A DNA stretch of 14,282 nt from Bacteroidales bacterium UBA1077 (GCA_002314195.1 DCCQ01000073.1:13972-28253); one strand, 5' to 3'. Shown: positions 1 to 7,369, counted from the first letter of the stretch. A program made the numbers and translations. The notes: generated by a model from the sequence alone, not told the origin.

Positions 1-57
1 TGGTAGAGCAACTGACTCTTAATCAGTGGGTCTAGGGTTCGAGTCCCTAGCAGAGCA
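1..57 (+). tRNA. tRNA-Lys (anticodon CTT), 5' end cut off by window
   Basis: This is the 3' three quarters of a lysine tRNA. The anticodon stem ACTGA/TCAGT (11-15, 23-27) encloses the 7-nt loop CTCTTAA, which places anticodon CTT at 18-20. The T arm has stem TAGGG/CCCTA around loop TTCGAGT. The 3' acceptor strand is GCAGAGC (50-56), followed by discriminator A at 57. The next bases are CAG, so CCA is not encoded and must be added by tRNA nucleotidyltransferase. The 5' acceptor strand and part of the D arm lie before the window. Confidence 0.95.
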
Positions 58-60
58 CAG

Positions 61-96
61 AAAAAGACTTCAGGCTTTTGTCTGAAGTCTTTTTTT
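61..96 (+). terminator. Rho-independent terminator after tRNA-Lys
   Basis: A hairpin pairs AAAGACTTCAG (63-73) with CTGAAGTCTTT (82-92), and the pairing can extend by A-T pairs to 61 and 94. The loop is 8 nt and the 3' arm runs into a T tract ending at 96. It begins three bases after the tRNA discriminator base, so it ends the tRNA transcript. Confidence 0.9.
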
Positions 97-180
97 GTGA
101 TCGTCCAGCACGAACATACTCTAAAGGGTATAAGGGACAGGAACACCTTGTGGAGGTTCTTGAAGGAAGTAAAATGACAA

Positions 181-213
181 ATTGTCAGTCGTTCCATATT
201 GGAACATATTTTG
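181..213 (+). promoter_or_regulatory. Likely htpG promoter with palindromic operator-like spacer
   Basis: The 190-bp gap between the tRNA terminator and htpG has no convincing gene. It holds a partial Bacteroidota promoter: TTG at 182-184 as -33, and ATATTTTG at 206-213 resembling the -7 box TAnnTTTG (matching at the TTTG part), separated by 21 bp. The separating DNA contains a perfect inverted repeat, GTTCCA-TAT-TGGAAC (191-205). Its position between the promoter elements suggests a site for a dimeric repressor. Transcription would start near 217, giving a leader of about 70 nt. The promoter call is only moderate because the -7 match is imperfect. An alternative -7-like box, TATATTCG, lies at 257-264 but has no -33 partner. 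Confidence 0.45.
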
Positions 214-288
214 ACTATCCGTTAACCGCTCTCATCAGTAGATGGGGCCGAGTGAATATATTCGTAAAATATAAAAAGGAAAGATATT

Positions 289-2292
289 ATGGCAACAAAA
301 AACAAAGGACAGATTGGAGTGACGACTGAGAACATATTCCCGGTCATCAAGCAGTTCCTCTATTCGGATCACGAGATATTCCTGAGGGAATTGGTTGCGA
401 ACGCTGTGGACGCTTCGCAGAAGATGAAGGCGATCGCCTCAAATGGCGACTTCAAGGGCGAGCTGGGCGACCTCAAGGTTCGTGTCGAGCTTGACGAGAA
501 AGCCAAGACGCTGAGAATCATCGATAACGGTATCGGTATGACCGATGAGGAGATTGACAAGTACATCAACCAGATCGCGTTCTCCTCAGCCGGAGAGTTC
601 CTCCAGAAGTACAAGGACCAGAACATCATAGGTCATTTCGGACTTGGTTTCTACTCAGCTTTCATGGTCGCCAAGAAGGTGACGATCGAGTCCCTTTCAT
701 GGAAAGACGGCGCCGAAGGTGTGATTTGGAGCTGCGAAGGCAATCCGGAGTTCGAGATGGGTCCTTGCGACAAGAACGAAAGAGGCACTGTCATCACCCT
801 TTACCTCGATGACGAGGCCGCCAAGGACTATGGCACGAAGGGTAAGATTCAGCAGCTTCTGGACAAGTACTGCAAGTTCATGCCTGTTCCTATTGTCTTC
901 GGCAAGGAGCAGGAATGGAAGGACGGAAAATATGTTGACACTGACAAGGACAATGTCATCAACAAGATCGAGCCTCTTTGGACCCGCAAGCCTTCCGAGC
1001 TTAAGGAAGAGGACTACATGAAGTTCTACAGGGACCTCTACCCGATGAAGGAAGACCCTCTGTTCTACATACATCTGAACGTGGACTATCCGTTCAACCT
1101 CACCGGTATCCTTTACTTCCCTAAGATCAAGGACAGGATGGCTATTGAGAAGAACAACATCCAACTCTACTGCAACCAGATGTTCGTCACGGATCATGTG
1201 GAAAACATAGTTCCTGACTTCCTGACACTCCTTCACGGTGTCATCGACTCTCCGGACATCCCTCTGAACGTGTCCAGAAGCTATCTGCAGGCAGACGAGA
1301 ATGTCAAGAAGATCTCTACCTACATCACAAAAAAGGTCGCCGACAGGCTGGAGGAGATTTTCAAGAACGAGCGCGACGCTTGGGAGAAGAAGTGGGACAA
1401 CCTCAAGTTGTTCATTGAATACGGGATGCTCTCCGACGAGAAGTTCTGCGAGAGGGCTCTGAAGTTTGCCCTGTTCAAGAACACGGACGGCAAGTATTTC
1501 TCTTTGGAGGACTACCGCAAGGCCATCGCAGAGAACCAGACCGACAAGGACAAGAAGGTCGTTTACCTCTACGCCACCGACACCGATGAGCAGTACGCCT
1601 TCATCGAGGCGGCCAAGAACAAGGGTTACGATGTCCTGCTGATGGACTGCGAGCTTGACGCCCACTATGTCAACCTGTTGGAGCAGAAGATTCCAGACTC
1701 AAGGTTCGCCCGCGTGGACTCAGACACCATCGACAACCTCATTCCTAAGAGCGATAGGGTAAAGCCGGAAATGGCTCAGGCCGACAAGGATGACCTCAGT
1801 GCGATGTTCAAGGCCGTCCTGCCTAAGGGCAACGACTACTTCGTGGAGGCTGACAATCTCGGTGAGAACGCCGCTCCGGTGATAATCACCCGCAACGAGT
1901 TCATGAGGCGTTACCGCGAGATGAGCGCTATGGGTGACGGAATGAACTTCTACGGGAATATGCCGGAGTCGTTCAACATCACCGTCAACCTTGAGAATCC
2001 GGTCATGGCCGGAATCGTCACAGAAGCCAAGTCCAAGATCACCCCGATGCAGGAACTTCCTGCCGAGCCTGGCAAGGACGCTTCGGAGGACGAGAAGAAG
2101 AGGATCAACGACGAGCGCCAGGCCATCAAGGATGCCCATCAGGCTGTGGTCGATGAATATGCGACCGGCAACGACATCCTCAAACAGGTGATTGACCTCG
2201 CCCTCCTTTCCAACGGCCTGCTCAAAGGCAAGGCTCTCTCCGACTTCATCGCCCGCAGCGAGAAAGTCATCGCTGACGCCTGCCGCAAGTAA
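289..2292 (+). CDS. htpG: Molecular chaperone HtpG (bacterial Hsp90)
   Basis: HtpG is a homodimeric, ATP-driven cytosolic chaperone that remodels client proteins together with the DnaK system. The 667-aa length is typical of Bacteroidota HtpG. The N-terminal GHKL ATPase domain is intact: ELVANAVDA at 34-42 (catalytic Glu34, Mg-binding Asn38), DNGIGM at 79-84 (nucleotide-binding Asp79), and the glycine-rich lid GHFGLGFYSAF at 115-125. The middle domain carries NVSRSYLQ with Arg330 at the position of the gamma-phosphate-sensing arginine. The C-terminal third is the dimerisation region. ATG 289 follows an AAGGAAAG sequence by 5 nt and the conserved N-terminus begins at once, so the start is secure. 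The gene is monocistronic: its own promoter lies upstream and a strong terminator follows 13 nt after the stop. It may be under repressor control through the palindrome at 191-205. Confidence 0.97.
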   Translation: MATKNKGQIGVTTENIFPVIKQFLYSDHEIFLRELVANAVDASQKMKAIASNGDFKGELGDLKVRVELDEKAKTLRIIDNGIGMTDEEIDKYINQIAFSSAGEFLQKYKDQNIIGHFGLGFYSAFMVAKKVTIESLSWKDGAEGVIWSCEGNPEFEMGPCDKNERGTVITLYLDDEAAKDYGTKGKIQQLLDKYCKFMPVPIVFGKEQEWKDGKYVDTDKDNVINKIEPLWTRKPSELKEEDYMKFYRDLYPMKEDPLFYIHLNVDYPFNLTGILYFPKIKDRMAIEKNNIQLYCNQMFVTDHVENIVPDFLTLLHGVIDSPDIPLNVSRSYLQADENVKKISTYITKKVADRLEEIFKNERDAWEKKWDNLKLFIEYGMLSDEKFCERALKFALFKNTDGKYFSLEDYRKAIAENQTDKDKKVVYLYATDTDEQYAFIEAAKNKGYDVLLMDCELDAHYVNLLEQKIPDSRFARVDSDTIDNLIPKSDRVKPEMAQADKDDLSAMFKAVLPKGNDYFVEADNLGENAAPVIITRNEFMRRYREMSAMGDGMNFYGNMPESFNITVNLENPVMAGIVTEAKSKITPMQELPAEPGKDASEDEKKRINDERQAIKDAHQAVVDEYATGNDILKQVIDLALLSNGLLKGKALSDFIARSEKVIADACRK

Positions 2293-2305
2293 GCGTCGGA
2301 CATAT

Positions 2306-2367
2306 AGAGAACCCCGAATCCGATTTTGCATATTGCCGAAATTTGGATTCGGGGTTCTCTTTTTTTT
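2306..2367 (+). terminator. Strong intrinsic terminator of htpG
   Basis: A perfect 16-bp stem pairs 2306-2321 (AGAGAACCCCGAATCC) with 2345-2360 (GGATTCGGGGTTCTCT), followed at once by seven T residues (2361-2367). The loop is 23 nt, unusually long for an intrinsic terminator. The T tract is 10 bp upstream of the -7 box of the next gene, so terminator and promoter are stacked. Confidence 0.9.
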
Positions 2368-2385
2368 CAAAAAATCCTAACTTTG
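2355..2385 (+). promoter_or_regulatory. Bacteroidota-type promoter of the YitT-family gene
   Basis: TAACTTTG at 2378-2385 matches the -7 consensus TAnnTTTG exactly. At the 19-bp spacing the -33 position holds TTCT (2355-2358), a poor match to TTTG that lies inside the 3' arm of the htpG terminator. Transcription would start near 2389, about 23 nt before the ATG. Confidence 0.65.
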
Positions 2386-2411
2386 CGGCCTGTTTTTGGT
2401 TTGACACTAAA

Positions 2412-3344
2412 ATGAACGAAAAGATTCAAAAAATCACAGGTCTTGTAGCCACCGGAAAATTCTGGAAAGATGTCGTGGTCATGACCCTTGGCATGTTGGT
2501 CGCTGCCGCGGCTGTATATTACTTTCTTGTACCGAGCAAACTGATCATCGGAACCATATCAGGCCTTTCCATAGTCCTTTCGGGGATATTCGAGGCCTTT
2601 TTCGGAGTTCAGATCAAAGTCTCGCTCTTCGTGGTGATCATCAATGCGATACTTCTGGTCTTGGCGTGGTTTCTCATCGGAGAGGAGTTCGGCGCCAAAA
2701 CCGTCTATACCGCGATGATTCTTGGTCCATTGATGGATTTCTGGGCCTGGGTGATGCCTTATGAGAACCTCATGGAGCCTGGTACCACCTCCGTAATGGG
2801 TGACATCTGGTTTGATCTCTGTTGCTTTGTCCTGCTGCTGAGCATGTCCCAGGCTATTTTGTTCAACATCAACGCCTCTACCGGCGGACTTGACATCCTT
2901 GCGAAGATTGTCAACAAATATTTCCATTTTGACATCGGTGCCTCTGTGTCCGTGGCTGGAGCGATTATCTGCTGCACGGCGTTCGCCATCAATCCTTTCA
3001 AGATGGTGATCATCGGACTTATCGGCACATGGATTAATGGCTTGGTTGTGGATTACTTCACTGCCAGCCTGAACAAGCGCAAGAGGGTCTGCATAGTCTC
3101 ACACGACCATGAGAAGATCCGCCGCTTCATCATCGACCAACTGGGCAGGGGGTGCAGTCTCTATGAGGTGATCGGCGGTTACACAGGAGAGAAAGGCTAT
3201 GAGGTTCAGTCCCTTCTCACTCAGGATGAATTCTCCAATCTTATGGAATATCTTAAACGGGAGGGAATCAAGTCTTTCGTCACTGCCGGCAACGTCAGCG
3301 AGGTCTATGGCCTTTGGCTGAAGCACAAAAAATTCCATTTCTAA
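2412..3344 (+). CDS. YitT family membrane protein (DUF161 + DUF2179)
   Basis: This is a 310-aa polytopic inner-membrane protein of the YitT family, whose transport or other role is not established. The N-terminal two thirds hold several hydrophobic helices, starting with DVVVMTLGMLVAAAAVYYFLV near residues 18-38. They carry the family pattern FLVPSKLIIGTISGLSIVL and later NINASTGGLDILAKI. From about residue 225 a soluble DUF2179 domain follows (VCIVSHDHEKIRRFI, GRGCSLYEVIGGYTGE), thought to be a cytosolic regulatory domain in this family. I chose ATG 2412, not an in-frame codon at 2343, because the longer version would start inside the htpG terminator and before the -7 box. There is little Shine-Dalgarno, as is usual in the phylum. 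The gene appears monocistronic; no clear terminator is seen after it. Confidence 0.9.
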   Translation: MNEKIQKITGLVATGKFWKDVVVMTLGMLVAAAAVYYFLVPSKLIIGTISGLSIVLSGIFEAFFGVQIKVSLFVVIINAILLVLAWFLIGEEFGAKTVYTAMILGPLMDFWAWVMPYENLMEPGTTSVMGDIWFDLCCFVLLLSMSQAILFNINASTGGLDILAKIVNKYFHFDIGASVSVAGAIICCTAFAINPFKMVIIGLIGTWINGLVVDYFTASLNKRKRVCIVSHDHEKIRRFIIDQLGRGCSLYEVIGGYTGEKGYEVQSLLTQDEFSNLMEYLKREGIKSFVTAGNVSEVYGLWLKHKKFHF

Positions 3345-3396
3345 AGACCTTCCTTGTTTTTTTGACACCAAAATCAATTCTGCGGCTGGAAAGGGT

Positions 3397-3427
3397 TTTC
3401 TTGGGACGATTTTTTTGTCTATATTTG
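3397..3427 (+). promoter_or_regulatory. Promoter of the orphan / leucine-rich-repeat gene pair
   Basis: TATATTTG at 3420-3427 is an exact TAnnTTTG -7 box. TTTC at 3397-3400, exactly 19 bp upstream, is one base from the -33 consensus TTTG. Transcription would start near 3431, about 23 nt before the ATG at 3454. The 109-bp gap holds no gene. Confidence 0.7.
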
Positions 3428-3453
3428 TTCTTTAGTTTAAAAAATCGTTGACT

Positions 3454-3927
3454 ATGGCGGAGACCGATCCAGTCTATCCTCTCGATTCCGAGAAGGTGTA
3501 TTATTCAATGGATGAATTGACCCTCGACACTGACGAGGGTCCAAAAACATTGAGGGTCGGTTCATGGCTGAACTACGATCCCGTCAGGATTCACAGGATG
3601 ATCGTCCGCGAGAAGACGATGCAGGTCGATGTCTTCGAGGTCTACAATCCTTTGATGAGCAAGCTTCGCAGGGCTGACCAGCAGTACTACAAGCAATTTA
3701 TGGGGCTTGGTCTGACAATTGACTTCCCAGGCTACACGTCAGAAATTCTGGCCAGAATCCCATTTGAGAACGATCCTATCGGCTTCTACAAATGGTGGCG
3801 TAAGGGAAAGCATGAGGACAAGGTTTATCTCTCCAAGGCCAACCAGTTCAAACTGTTCCAGAAGGTCGCTTTGATGGAGCCGAAGATAATGCTCAAAAAA
3901 GATCTCGACTTCCTGAAATCTTTCTGA
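3454..3927 (+). CDS. Unrecognised 157-aa cytoplasmic protein
   Basis: I do not recognise a family for this protein. It has no signal peptide, lipobox or membrane segment and is predicted to be soluble and cytoplasmic. The N-terminal half is acidic (VYYSMDELTLDTDEGPKTLRVGSWLNYDP). The middle is rich in aromatic residues (DQQYYKQFMGLGLTIDFPGY). The C-terminal part is lysine-rich and probably helical (FYKWWRKGKHEDKVYLSKANQFKLF, KIMLKKDLDFLKSF). There are no cysteines and no catalytic motif that I can name. ATG 3454 is preferred over an in-frame TTG at 3448 because it fits the -7 box at 3420-3427. The codon usage resembles the neighbours, so this is a real gene. It ends 17 nt before the leucine-rich-repeat gene and is probably co-transcribed with it. 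Confidence 0.8.
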   Translation: MAETDPVYPLDSEKVYYSMDELTLDTDEGPKTLRVGSWLNYDPVRIHRMIVREKTMQVDVFEVYNPLMSKLRRADQQYYKQFMGLGLTIDFPGYTSEILARIPFENDPIGFYKWWRKGKHEDKVYLSKANQFKLFQKVALMEPKIMLKKDLDFLKSF

Positions 3928-3944
3928 CATAATATTTTCCGAAT

Positions 3945-4640
3945 ATGCAAGACTGGCTAAAGGCTCTCAGACTTGACACGACGGCCGCTGAAAAGGACCG
4001 TGAGTGTGATGTCTGGGATAATGACAATTGTTGCAATTACTCCGCCGACGGGACAAAACTTCTGGATGCGGAGAATTATCCAAGCGAGGTCCACGTTAAG
4101 GACGGAACGAAAATCATCTGCGACGGAGCCTTCGCCTTTCAGCCATATATGGCAGAGGACAGGAAGATCGGCGAGGATATTCCCGAAGAGGAGAGGGCAT
4201 CGTTTTTGGACAAGATATTCCTTCCTCATAGTGTCACGCACATCGGCCGCGAGGCTTTTCGCGAGTGCGGATGGCTGAAAAGTATCCGTTTGCCTAAGGA
4301 CTTGATATTCATAGGCGACGGCGCTTTCTTTGGCTGTTGGGAACTTCGCTCGGTAAGTTGCCCGGCCGGTTTGACCGCCATCGGAGACGGAGCTTTCGAG
4401 GAGTGTTTCTCGCTGAACAAGGTGAAATTCAACAAGGGACTGAAGGCTATCGGTGCGGGTGCGTTTCTGGCCTGCGAATCGTTGGAGGAGATCGTCCTTC
4501 CGGCCGGCCTGGAGTTTATCGGGGACGATGCGTTCTACGGAGCGTCCTTGAAAAGGATTTTCGTGCCTCAGAGTGCCAGGGAACATCTGGCCGGACTCCT
4601 TCCGGAGAACCTTCACAGGAAAATCCGCAACATTCGTTGA
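3945..4640 (+). CDS. BspA-type leucine-rich-repeat (LRR_5) protein, cytoplasmic
   Basis: This 231-aa protein is built largely of BspA/LRR_5 repeats, a solenoid used for protein binding. The signature IG-x-x-AF recurs at residues 100, 123, 146, 169 and 192, spaced exactly 23 residues apart. Examples are HIGREAF, FIGDGAF, AIGDGAF, AIGAGAF and FIGDDAF. An earlier repeat-like segment, IICDGAF, lies at about 57-63. The segment YSADGTKLL near 32-40 is a typical N-terminal entry. There is no signal peptide, lipobox or sorting tail, so it should stay in the cytoplasm, whereas most BspA-like proteins of this phylum are surface-exposed. ATG 3945 lies 17 nt after the previous stop, suggesting one transcript with the unknown 157-aa gene. 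A regulatory or scaffold role is possible but is inference. Confidence 0.88.
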   Translation: MQDWLKALRLDTTAAEKDRECDVWDNDNCCNYSADGTKLLDAENYPSEVHVKDGTKIICDGAFAFQPYMAEDRKIGEDIPEEERASFLDKIFLPHSVTHIGREAFRECGWLKSIRLPKDLIFIGDGAFFGCWELRSVSCPAGLTAIGDGAFEECFSLNKVKFNKGLKAIGAGAFLACESLEEIVLPAGLEFIGDDAFYGASLKRIFVPQSAREHLAGLLPENLHRKIRNIR

Positions 4641-4645
4641 CGGTG

Positions 4646-4676
4646 TTCTCAAATTGAAAGTTTTTGATTACATTTG
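4646..4676 (+). promoter_or_regulatory. Probable promoter of the SUMF1-domain lipoprotein gene
   Basis: TACATTTG at 4669-4676 matches the -7 consensus TAnnTTTG. The base positions 19 bp upstream (4646-4649, TTCT) are a weak -33. The start point would be near 4680, giving a leader of about 27 nt. The 66-bp gap from the previous stop shows no terminator hairpin, so read-through from the upstream pair is also possible. Confidence 0.55.
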
Positions 4677-4706
4677 GGATTGTGATTTTTAGGAATATAA
4701 AGTAAA

Positions 4707-6158
4707 ATGAATAAATTCTTAAACATGATTGCCGTTGTGGCGGCCGCATTGTCTGCCACGGCATGCAAGACAACGGTTCAGAAGCCTCAGGGTGTTGACT
4801 ATCAAATGGAATATACCATCGGGGACGTCACGTTTGATATGGCCAAGATTCCGGCCGGACACTACACTATGGGCCTTTCCGCAGATAACCGCAGGAAGGT
4901 CACGAACGGAATTCCCCACGAGGTGGCACTTGACGGATTTGTCATCAGTGCAAAGCCGGTCTCACAGGCCCTTTGGACTGCTGTCATGGGCGATAATCCA
5001 AGTTCGGTGCAGAACCCTGACGCGCCGGTTGATATGGTGTCTTGGGTCGATGCCGTCAAGTTCCTCGGCAAATTGAACAAGGCAACCGGCAAGATATTCA
5101 TTCTTCCGACCGAGGCGCAGTGGGAATATGCCCAGAGGGTTCAGAACGGGAAGGATTTTACTTCCGTGGCAGAGTGGTGCCTTGACAGCTATGACGCTGT
5201 GCCTGACGGGGCTACAAGTGATGAATATTTCAAGCCGATGGAGTTGGCTGTCAATCCTGAAGGACCGGCTGATAAAGACGGGAAAGTTGTCCGTACTGTT
5301 CTTGATAGAATGGAGGTGGATTGTCATACCAGCAAGGCGAAAGTCGGTTTCAGATTGGTTCAGCCGACCGAGGATGTGTTGTCAGACGCGCTTCTCGGGC
5401 AGATTGATGGTGTGGCTGTCGATCGTGAGAAGATCGATGTTTCGGATGCTAAACCTGAGGTTTTCACTGTCGGTGGTGTTACGTTCAAAATGATAAAAGT
5501 TCAAGGCGGCACATTCTCGATGGGGTACAATGCCTCTGATTCTCCTTACAATAATTTTACCGCCCCGGAGAACGAGGTTCCGGCCCACCCAGTCACTCTG
5601 GATGACTTCGAGATAGGGGAGACCGAGGTGACCGTGGCTCTTTGGAACGCCGTGATGGGATCAGTTCCTTATCTGAATGATTTGGACGATCCCCAGAAGC
5701 CTGTCGGGAATGTTTCCTGGTACAACTGCCAGGCTTTCATCAGTAAGCTCAACGCGTTGACAGGACGAAAGTTCCGCCTTCCTACCGAGGCTGAGTGGGA
5801 ATATGCCGCCAGAGGTGGCCAGAAATCCCGTCACTATGGCTTCAGTGGTTCCAATGAATATGACGCGATGTGGTTCCTTGACAATGCCAAGTCAAAACCA
5901 CAGAATGTCAAGACCCGCAAGGCCAATGAGTTGGGAATATACGACATGAGCGGAAACGTCTGGGAGTGGTGCTACGACCGTGCGGGGGAATATTCAAAAG
6001 ACGCCCAGACGGGTCCGATTGGCGCCACTGAAGGTGGAACGAGGATTCTTCGAGGCGGAAGCTGCGCCAGCCGCTGGGATGCCTGCCGCATCTCCAACAG
6101 GTCGTACATGCCGGCCAAGAACATCAAAGGCACATTCGGTCTGAGGCTCGCGCTTTAA
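4707..6158 (+). CDS. Lipoprotein with two SUMF1/FGE-like domains, the first degenerate
   Basis: This 483-aa protein carries a lipoprotein signal: MNK start, hydrophobic stretch, then SATAC with acylated Cys20. It is therefore predicted to be anchored at the outer or inner membrane. Two homologous SUMF1 (formylglycine-generating-enzyme fold) domains follow, at about 36-220 and 252-483. Both open alike (YTIGDVTFDMAKIPAGHYTMG; FTVGGVTFKMIKVQGGTFSMG) and share ALWxAVMG and LPTEAxWEYA. Only the second has the full core, GNVWEWC and RGGSCASRWDACR (449-461). The first has lost the stretch between WEYA and the VAEWC equivalent, and also its RGGS motif. In true FGE two cysteines sit at RGGSxxC and five residues later. 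Here those places are Ser455 and Cys460, so sulfatase activation by the aerobic FGE mechanism is unlikely. SUMF1-domain proteins of this phylum also include GldK-type structural lipoproteins. The exact role is unknown. Confidence 0.88.
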   Translation: MNKFLNMIAVVAAALSATACKTTVQKPQGVDYQMEYTIGDVTFDMAKIPAGHYTMGLSADNRRKVTNGIPHEVALDGFVISAKPVSQALWTAVMGDNPSSVQNPDAPVDMVSWVDAVKFLGKLNKATGKIFILPTEAQWEYAQRVQNGKDFTSVAEWCLDSYDAVPDGATSDEYFKPMELAVNPEGPADKDGKVVRTVLDRMEVDCHTSKAKVGFRLVQPTEDVLSDALLGQIDGVAVDREKIDVSDAKPEVFTVGGVTFKMIKVQGGTFSMGYNASDSPYNNFTAPENEVPAHPVTLDDFEIGETEVTVALWNAVMGSVPYLNDLDDPQKPVGNVSWYNCQAFISKLNALTGRKFRLPTEAEWEYAARGGQKSRHYGFSGSNEYDAMWFLDNAKSKPQNVKTRKANELGIYDMSGNVWEWCYDRAGEYSKDAQTGPIGATEGGTRILRGGSCASRWDACRISNRSYMPAKNIKGTFGLRLAL

Positions 6159-6196
6159 TAATACTGAATTTATACTAAACACTGATAATTGATTTT

Positions 6197-7303
6197 ATGG
6201 AGGAGCAACTCAAAGTTACCTGTCTTCACGACAGTCACGTGGCTCTCGGAGCCAAGATGAGTCCTTTCGCTGGATTCGACATGCCGATTCAGTACTCTTC
6301 GATCACCGAGGAGCATCTGGCGGTCCGTGGCAATGTGGGTATGTTCGACGTCTCTCACATGGGTGAGATCTTCGTCAGCGGCCCGGACGCGGAAAAGTTC
6401 GTCAACCACATATTCACAAATGACATCCGCCCTATGGTTCCGGGTCAGGTTCTGTACGGTATGATGCTTTACCCTGACGGAGGCACCGTGGATGACCTTC
6501 TGGTTTACAAGGAGTTCACAATCGACCATTATCTTCTTGTGGTGAACGCCGCCAACATCGAGAAGGATTTCCTTTGGATCAAGGATCACGCCGAAGGCTA
6601 CGATGTGAAGCTGGTCAACGATTCCGACAAGTGGGGGCAGATCGCTCTTCAGGGACCTAAGGCCGAGGAGACTCTCGTGAAGGTTCTCGGTTTCGCCGCC
6701 GACGCCGCCAAACTGACATTCTACACATTCAAGGATTTCGAGGATGCCGGAACGCGCGTGATCATCAGCCGTACCGGTTACACCGGAGAGGACGGATTCG
6801 AGATCTATGCCGCCCCGGGTCTTATCGTGAAGTACTGGGACGCTTTCCTGAAGGCTGGTGTGGTTCCTTGCGGACTTGGCTGCCGTGACACCCTCCGTTT
6901 CGAGGCCGGACTGCCTCTGTACGGAGACGAACTCACTCCGGAAATCTCTCCAGTCGCCGCCGGCTTCAGCATGTTCTGCAAACTGGACAAGGACGAGTTC
7001 ATCGGCAAGGAAGCCATTGCTGACCAGAAGGCCAACGGCACAAAGATGAAACTCGTGGGCATTGAGCTCCAGGACAAGGCCATTCCTCGCGCCGGCTATC
7101 CGGTCGAGCTTGAGGACGGCACTGAGGTCGGAGTAGTGACCACCGGCTACCACAGCATCTCCCTTGGCAAGAGCATCTGTTTCGCTCTCGTGAAGAGAGA
7201 GTACGGCGCGCTTGACGCTCCGCTTTCCGTGCGCATCCGCAAGAAGGTGTTCCCTGGAAAGGTAGTCAAGAAGAGATTCTATCAGACAAATTATAAAAAG
7301 TAA
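6197..7303 (+). CDS. gcvT: Glycine cleavage system T protein (aminomethyltransferase)
   Basis: GcvT takes the aminomethyl group from lipoylated H protein and transfers it to tetrahydrofolate, releasing ammonia and giving 5,10-methylene-THF. The 368-aa length is standard. Family features run in order: HVALGAKMSPFAGFDMPIQYSS near the start, VGMFDVSHMGE, the folate-binding-domain motif RTGYTGEDGFEIY, GLGCRDTLRFEAGLPLYG, and the C-terminal beta-barrel ending in VFPGKVVKKRFY. ATG 6197 gives the conserved N-terminus. It is 38 nt after the SUMF1 gene, with no TAnnTTTG box in the gap and too little room for a glycine riboswitch. The operon may therefore be read from the upstream gene or from a promoter I cannot recognise. 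It is the first gene of gcvT-gcvH-gcvPA-gcvPB. Confidence 0.97.
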   Translation: MEEQLKVTCLHDSHVALGAKMSPFAGFDMPIQYSSITEEHLAVRGNVGMFDVSHMGEIFVSGPDAEKFVNHIFTNDIRPMVPGQVLYGMMLYPDGGTVDDLLVYKEFTIDHYLLVVNAANIEKDFLWIKDHAEGYDVKLVNDSDKWGQIALQGPKAEETLVKVLGFAADAAKLTFYTFKDFEDAGTRVIISRTGYTGEDGFEIYAAPGLIVKYWDAFLKAGVVPCGLGCRDTLRFEAGLPLYGDELTPEISPVAAGFSMFCKLDKDEFIGKEAIADQKANGTKMKLVGIELQDKAIPRAGYPVELEDGTEVGVVTTGYHSISLGKSICFALVKREYGALDAPLSVRIRKKVFPGKVVKKRFYQTNYKK

Positions 7304-7310
7304 AGATTCG

Positions 7311-7328
7311 GCAGGCGTTTCCGCTTGC
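7311..7328 (+). other. Intercistronic stem-loop between gcvT and gcvH
   Basis: GCAGGCG (7311-7317) pairs with CGCTTGC (7322-7328) across a TTTC tetraloop, seven pairs with one G-U. No T tract follows, so it is not a good terminator. In a 66-nt gap inside an operon it could affect mRNA processing or the relative yield of gcvT and gcvH, but this is speculative. Confidence 0.4.
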
Positions 7329-7369
7329 AAAACAGGTTCGATAATATATTCATAAATAATAAATTCATT

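Noticed and set aside
78..329. Open reading frame of 83 codons, and a shorter ATG version from 174, ahead of htpG
   Set aside because: It starts in the tRNA terminator loop, runs through the likely htpG promoter and palindrome, and overlaps htpG out of frame; the protein has no recognisable character.
697..1665. Long open frame (322 codons) on the minus strand inside htpG
   Set aside because: It lies wholly opposite htpG, whose protein is unmistakable; it reflects the codon bias of the real gene.
6159..6196. Glycine riboswitch before gcvT
   Set aside because: Only 38 nt separate the SUMF1 stop from gcvT, too short for even one glycine aptamer.
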